This document shows positions 61,636-64,000 of a stretch of 64,000 bases of DNA, piece after piece (the stretch's first letter is position 1; each line of letters starts with the position of its first letter). The notes under the pieces were generated by a model. It did not search any database and was not told the DNA's origin. It saw nothing but the letters and a program-made list of their open reading frames with translations. Both the position numbers and the translations under genes were made by a program. Origin of the DNA: UBA7446 sp965656545 (lineage in GTDB: Bacteria > Bacteroidota > Bacteroidia > Flavobacteriales > Flavobacteriaceae); assembly GCA_965656545.1 (NCBI GenBank), contig CBFHKZ010000004.1, forward strand, positions 1 through 64,000, written 5' to 3'.

Positions 61636-64000
61636 ATGCTAAAGTTGCTTCGTAACATAGTGCCGATTTGCGTTATTACTGCCTTTTTGTGCGTGCCTAC
61701 ATCGTTGTTTGGACAGCTTAGCAAAGTGCATTACATTCCGCCGCTGCCCTATTTTCAAACAATTGATGCTGATGATGACTATTTTCATAGCGTTTATATT
61801 TACATCTCAACTCCTGAGCCTATAGCTAACTTTAGCATACGACCTCTAGGAAGCCCGGCGAGTGCGTGGATTTCTGCTAGCGTAACAAATAATAGCTCCT
61901 ATAGCTCAGCATTAGATCGTAATACTATTGGTGCAATCGCAAGTGACGTAACAGCCCAACACATATTTCAAAACAAAGGATACAAAATCGTTTCTGATAA
62001 AGAAATCTATGTTTCTGTGCGGGTAAGACACAATTTTCATGCGGGGGCAATTGTAAGCAAAGGGCTTGATGGTTTGGGAACCCGGTTTAGAGTGGCAGGT
62101 ATGGAACGAACTACTAATAACGATATGTCCTTTTTTTCAATCGTAAGTACGCAAAACAACAATGCCATATCGTTTACTGCTAACGGTGCCCCTACAACCT
62201 CCTTAAATTCCCCCCTACCAACATCTGTAATATTAGATAAGGATGAGGTTTTTATCGCTTCTTTTTATAGTGATGACGTTGTTGACAATATTGGAACGCT
62301 TATCACCTCAACCAAAGATATTGTTGTTAATACAGGAACCTTATACGGGAGTTTTAGCAATGAAATAATAGATAATCCATCCCTAACCCCTGAGGATGAA
62401 AAAAACTATTTTACAGGAGGTGACATGGGAATAGATCAGTTGGTTAGCATCAATCCTACCGTAGATGCTACTTCCTATATTATTGTAAAAGGAGACAGCT
62501 TTAACAGTATTGAAAATGCACTAATCATTGCTGATGAAGATGGTACTAAGATTGAAATCAATGGCAGTCCATACAGTGAGTCTGGTAAGGATACATTAAA
62601 TGCGGGTGAGCATTTTTTTGTAGAGGGAACCAGCTATTCGGCAACGAGTCCCTTGCAATACATGTACATAACATCAAACAAAAACGTTTATTTGTTTCAA
62701 GGCACGGGAGATAAATATACTGTGCTAAACAACAGAAATAGGCATAACTATTCCGCCAACCAAGGTATGTTTTTTGTGCCTCCACTTAACTGTGCCTCCA
62801 CAGGAGACGTTGAGAGCATTGCACGGATAGATGAGGTTGACGGGACGGGCGTTTCAAATGGAGGTGCCTTTGCTGGGAGTGCGTTTGTTTTAAGTAAATC
62901 AGGGTCAACCGTTACGCTTAATGGTTCGCCAATCGGACCACAAGCAGCAGGAGAAATAGACATCCCAATAGGAGGGGTTGATACATATACCATTCATCGT
63001 GTGAACAACATTGTTGGAGATGTAGCTGTTGTAGGGTCTGACGAGCTTTATGTTTCGTATTTCAATGTAAACTCGGCTGCAACCTCTGGAGCTTTTTATT
63101 CTGGCTTTACGCTTGAGCCTAAAATAAGCCCCGAACTAACCGTTGGTACACTAGGAAGCTGTCTTTTTGAAGACGGTACTTCAAATGTGGTTTTTAATAT
63201 CCCTAGTTCGGCTTATGATGGCTTTGACGAATTTAAATGGCAGAAAAAAAACAACACAACGAACTTATGGGAGGACATTTTCAACAACAGCGCTTTAAAG
63301 GACCCCAAAGGTTATACGCCAATAACCATAGGTCAGTACCGCGCTGCGGCTGTTATTAATTGTTTGCCCGACCCTGCTCGCTTTTCTGAGCCTTTGGTAA
63401 TAGGTTATTGTCCTGCTGATTTTGATAAAGACGGTGTTATTGACAATTTGGATCAAGACAATGACAATGACGGCATTTACAACAGCCTTGAATCCTATGG
63501 TAATATCCCGGTCGATTTTAGCGATATTAATGCGCCGTTAATAACGGTGCCCTCAGGAGCTGAAAATACGGCTATAACAAGTGTTGTCGATAAAAAAAGT
63601 GCAACCATTACAGGGAATGCTACTGGCCAGATAAGTACTGCTTTTAGTTCTGGTACTTCAGATGAGTCTTCTTTAGCATATCGTTTTGACAAGCCCGTGA
63701 CACTCCGCCTTACTTATGCTGCTGCATCACAACACAATATTTCTGACAAAGAGGCTTTCACCATACAGTCTATTAATGAAAATGCGCCTGTAACCATGCT
63801 TAATCCTTCCGGCGAGTTACTGATAGATACCAACCTTGACGGTATTTACGAGGCAGATGTGTTAGAATACAGCGCAAGCTCCATACAGTTTTCTTTTAAT
63901 CCAAGTGTGGCATATGATGGCGGGTATGATTTTTCTTTTAACAAATCTAGCGACGCGCCATCAGATGGTGTGCGCTTTTTACACAAGGTGTCAAACAATA
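61636..64000 (+). CDS. Giant surface protein with IgGFc-binding-like N-terminus, 3' end outside window
   Basis: The frame is open from the ATG at 61636 to the window edge, giving 788 residues with no stop. A signal peptide (ICVITAFLCVPTSLFGQ) is followed by KVHYIPPLPYF and a long beta-rich region typical of flavobacterial IgGFc-binding-like proteins (GAIVSKGLDGLGTRFRVAG, GIDQLVSINPT, NQGMFFVPPLNC). A thrombospondin type 3-like calcium repeat lies at about 596-618 (FDKDGVIDNLDQDNDNDGIY). Family members usually end in a gliding-motility C-terminal domain, expected beyond the window. The neighbour on the other strand is a SprF-like export partner. Confidence 0.9.
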   Translation, partial: MLKLLRNIVPICVITAFLCVPTSLFGQLSKVHYIPPLPYFQTIDADDDYFHSVYIYISTPEPIANFSIRPLGSPASAWISASVTNNSSYSSALDRNTIGAIASDVTAQHIFQNKGYKIVSDKEIYVSVRVRHNFHAGAIVSKGLDGLGTRFRVAGMERTTNNDMSFFSIVSTQNNNAISFTANGAPTTSLNSPLPTSVILDKDEVFIASFYSDDVVDNIGTLITSTKDIVVNTGTLYGSFSNEIIDNPSLTPEDEKNYFTGGDMGIDQLVSINPTVDATSYIIVKGDSFNSIENALIIADEDGTKIEINGSPYSESGKDTLNAGEHFFVEGTSYSATSPLQYMYITSNKNVYLFQGTGDKYTVLNNRNRHNYSANQGMFFVPPLNCASTGDVESIARIDEVDGTGVSNGGAFAGSAFVLSKSGSTVTLNGSPIGPQAAGEIDIPIGGVDTYTIHRVNNIVGDVAVVGSDELYVSYFNVNSAATSGAFYSGFTLEPKISPELTVGTLGSCLFEDGTSNVVFNIPSSAYDGFDEFKWQKKNNTTNLWEDIFNNSALKDPKGYTPITIGQYRAAAVINCLPDPARFSEPLVIGYCPADFDKDGVIDNLDQDNDNDGIYNSLESYGNIPVDFSDINAPLITVPSGAENTAITSVVDKKSATITGNATGQISTAFSSGTSDESSLAYRFDKPVTLRLTYAAASQHNISDKEAFTIQSINENAPVTMLNPSGELLIDTNLDGIYEADVLEYSASSIQFSFNPSVAYDGGYDFSFNKSSDAPSDGVRFLHKVSNN

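Noticed and set aside
1..64000. tRNA, rRNA, CRISPR arrays and intact insertion sequences
   Set aside because: All gaps over 100 bp were read through. No cloverleaf, spacer array, transposase or long terminal inverted repeat was recognised.

Overview
The window looks like a chromosomal stretch of a gliding-type member of the Flavobacteriaceae (Bacteroidota). The supporting signs are the lipoprotein GldH, a PorP/SprF-type protein beside a very large surface protein, a full Bat aerotolerance operon, a TonB receptor/DUF5689/nuclease trio, class Ia ribonucleotide reductase, and repeated use of the Bacteroidota -7 promoter element TAnnTTTG with little sign of Shine-Dalgarno sequences. No tRNA, rRNA, CRISPR array or intact transposase was seen.

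Layout. 1-3729: the 3' end of a repeat-built surface protein, then a Pit phosphate transporter. 3777-7281: nrdA/nrdB. 7490-12604: a cysteine-rich DUF3109 protein, MarC, a small membrane protein, dCMP deaminase, HupE/UreJ-like protein, TerB/DnaJ protein, a methyltransferase-like protein, bacilliredoxin and a PlsC acyltransferase. 12601-22399: a sensor kinase and a heme block, with hemJ, hemH and an AraC regulator on the minus strand and hemA-C-D-E-F-B on the plus strand. Every step from glutamyl-tRNA to protoheme except hemL is present. 22441-27565: serine hydrolase, 3'-5' exonuclease, membrane protein, gpsA, pheS and cvpA. 27546-36374: the Bat operon on the minus strand (MoxR, DUF58, a two-TM protein, BatA, B, C, D, E). 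36515-41098: an AlbA_2 protein, a small inserted segment, then yicC-gmk-nadD on the minus strand. 41396-49239: aquaporin, outer-membrane proteins, the TonB receptor trio and an AT-rich cassette-like gene. 49284-55298: thioesterase, HU/SPOR protein, dprA, trpS, a second acyltransferase, recA and a DUF4160/DUF2442 pair. 55515-64000: trhO-gldH-PBP1A, CYTH protein, S1/P1 nuclease, the PorP/SprF-like protein and the N-terminal 788 residues of a giant surface protein that runs off the window.

Three observations stand out. (1) Between the convergent AlbA_2 gene and nadD lies an approximately 1.46 kb insertion bounded by a perfect 16-bp direct repeat that preserves both gene ends. It carries a Panacea (DUF4065) gene overlapping an unrecognised small gene, a likely toxin-antitoxin pair, plus an out-of-frame remnant containing an HExxH motif. 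(2) Two unrelated membrane-protein genes, the aquaporin and an outer-membrane barrel protein, share a promoter-plus-leader module: a -7 element, exactly 11 nt, then a 64-67 nt segment opening with CCCAAATGTGTT, holding AACCTA in the middle and closing with TTTGGGG. It is a candidate structured RNA. (3) At seven genes TAnnTTTG lies only 4-5 nt before the start codon, which predicts leaderless mRNAs and also corrects several start sites.

All assignments rest on reading motifs and context by eye. No database search or folding calculation was run.
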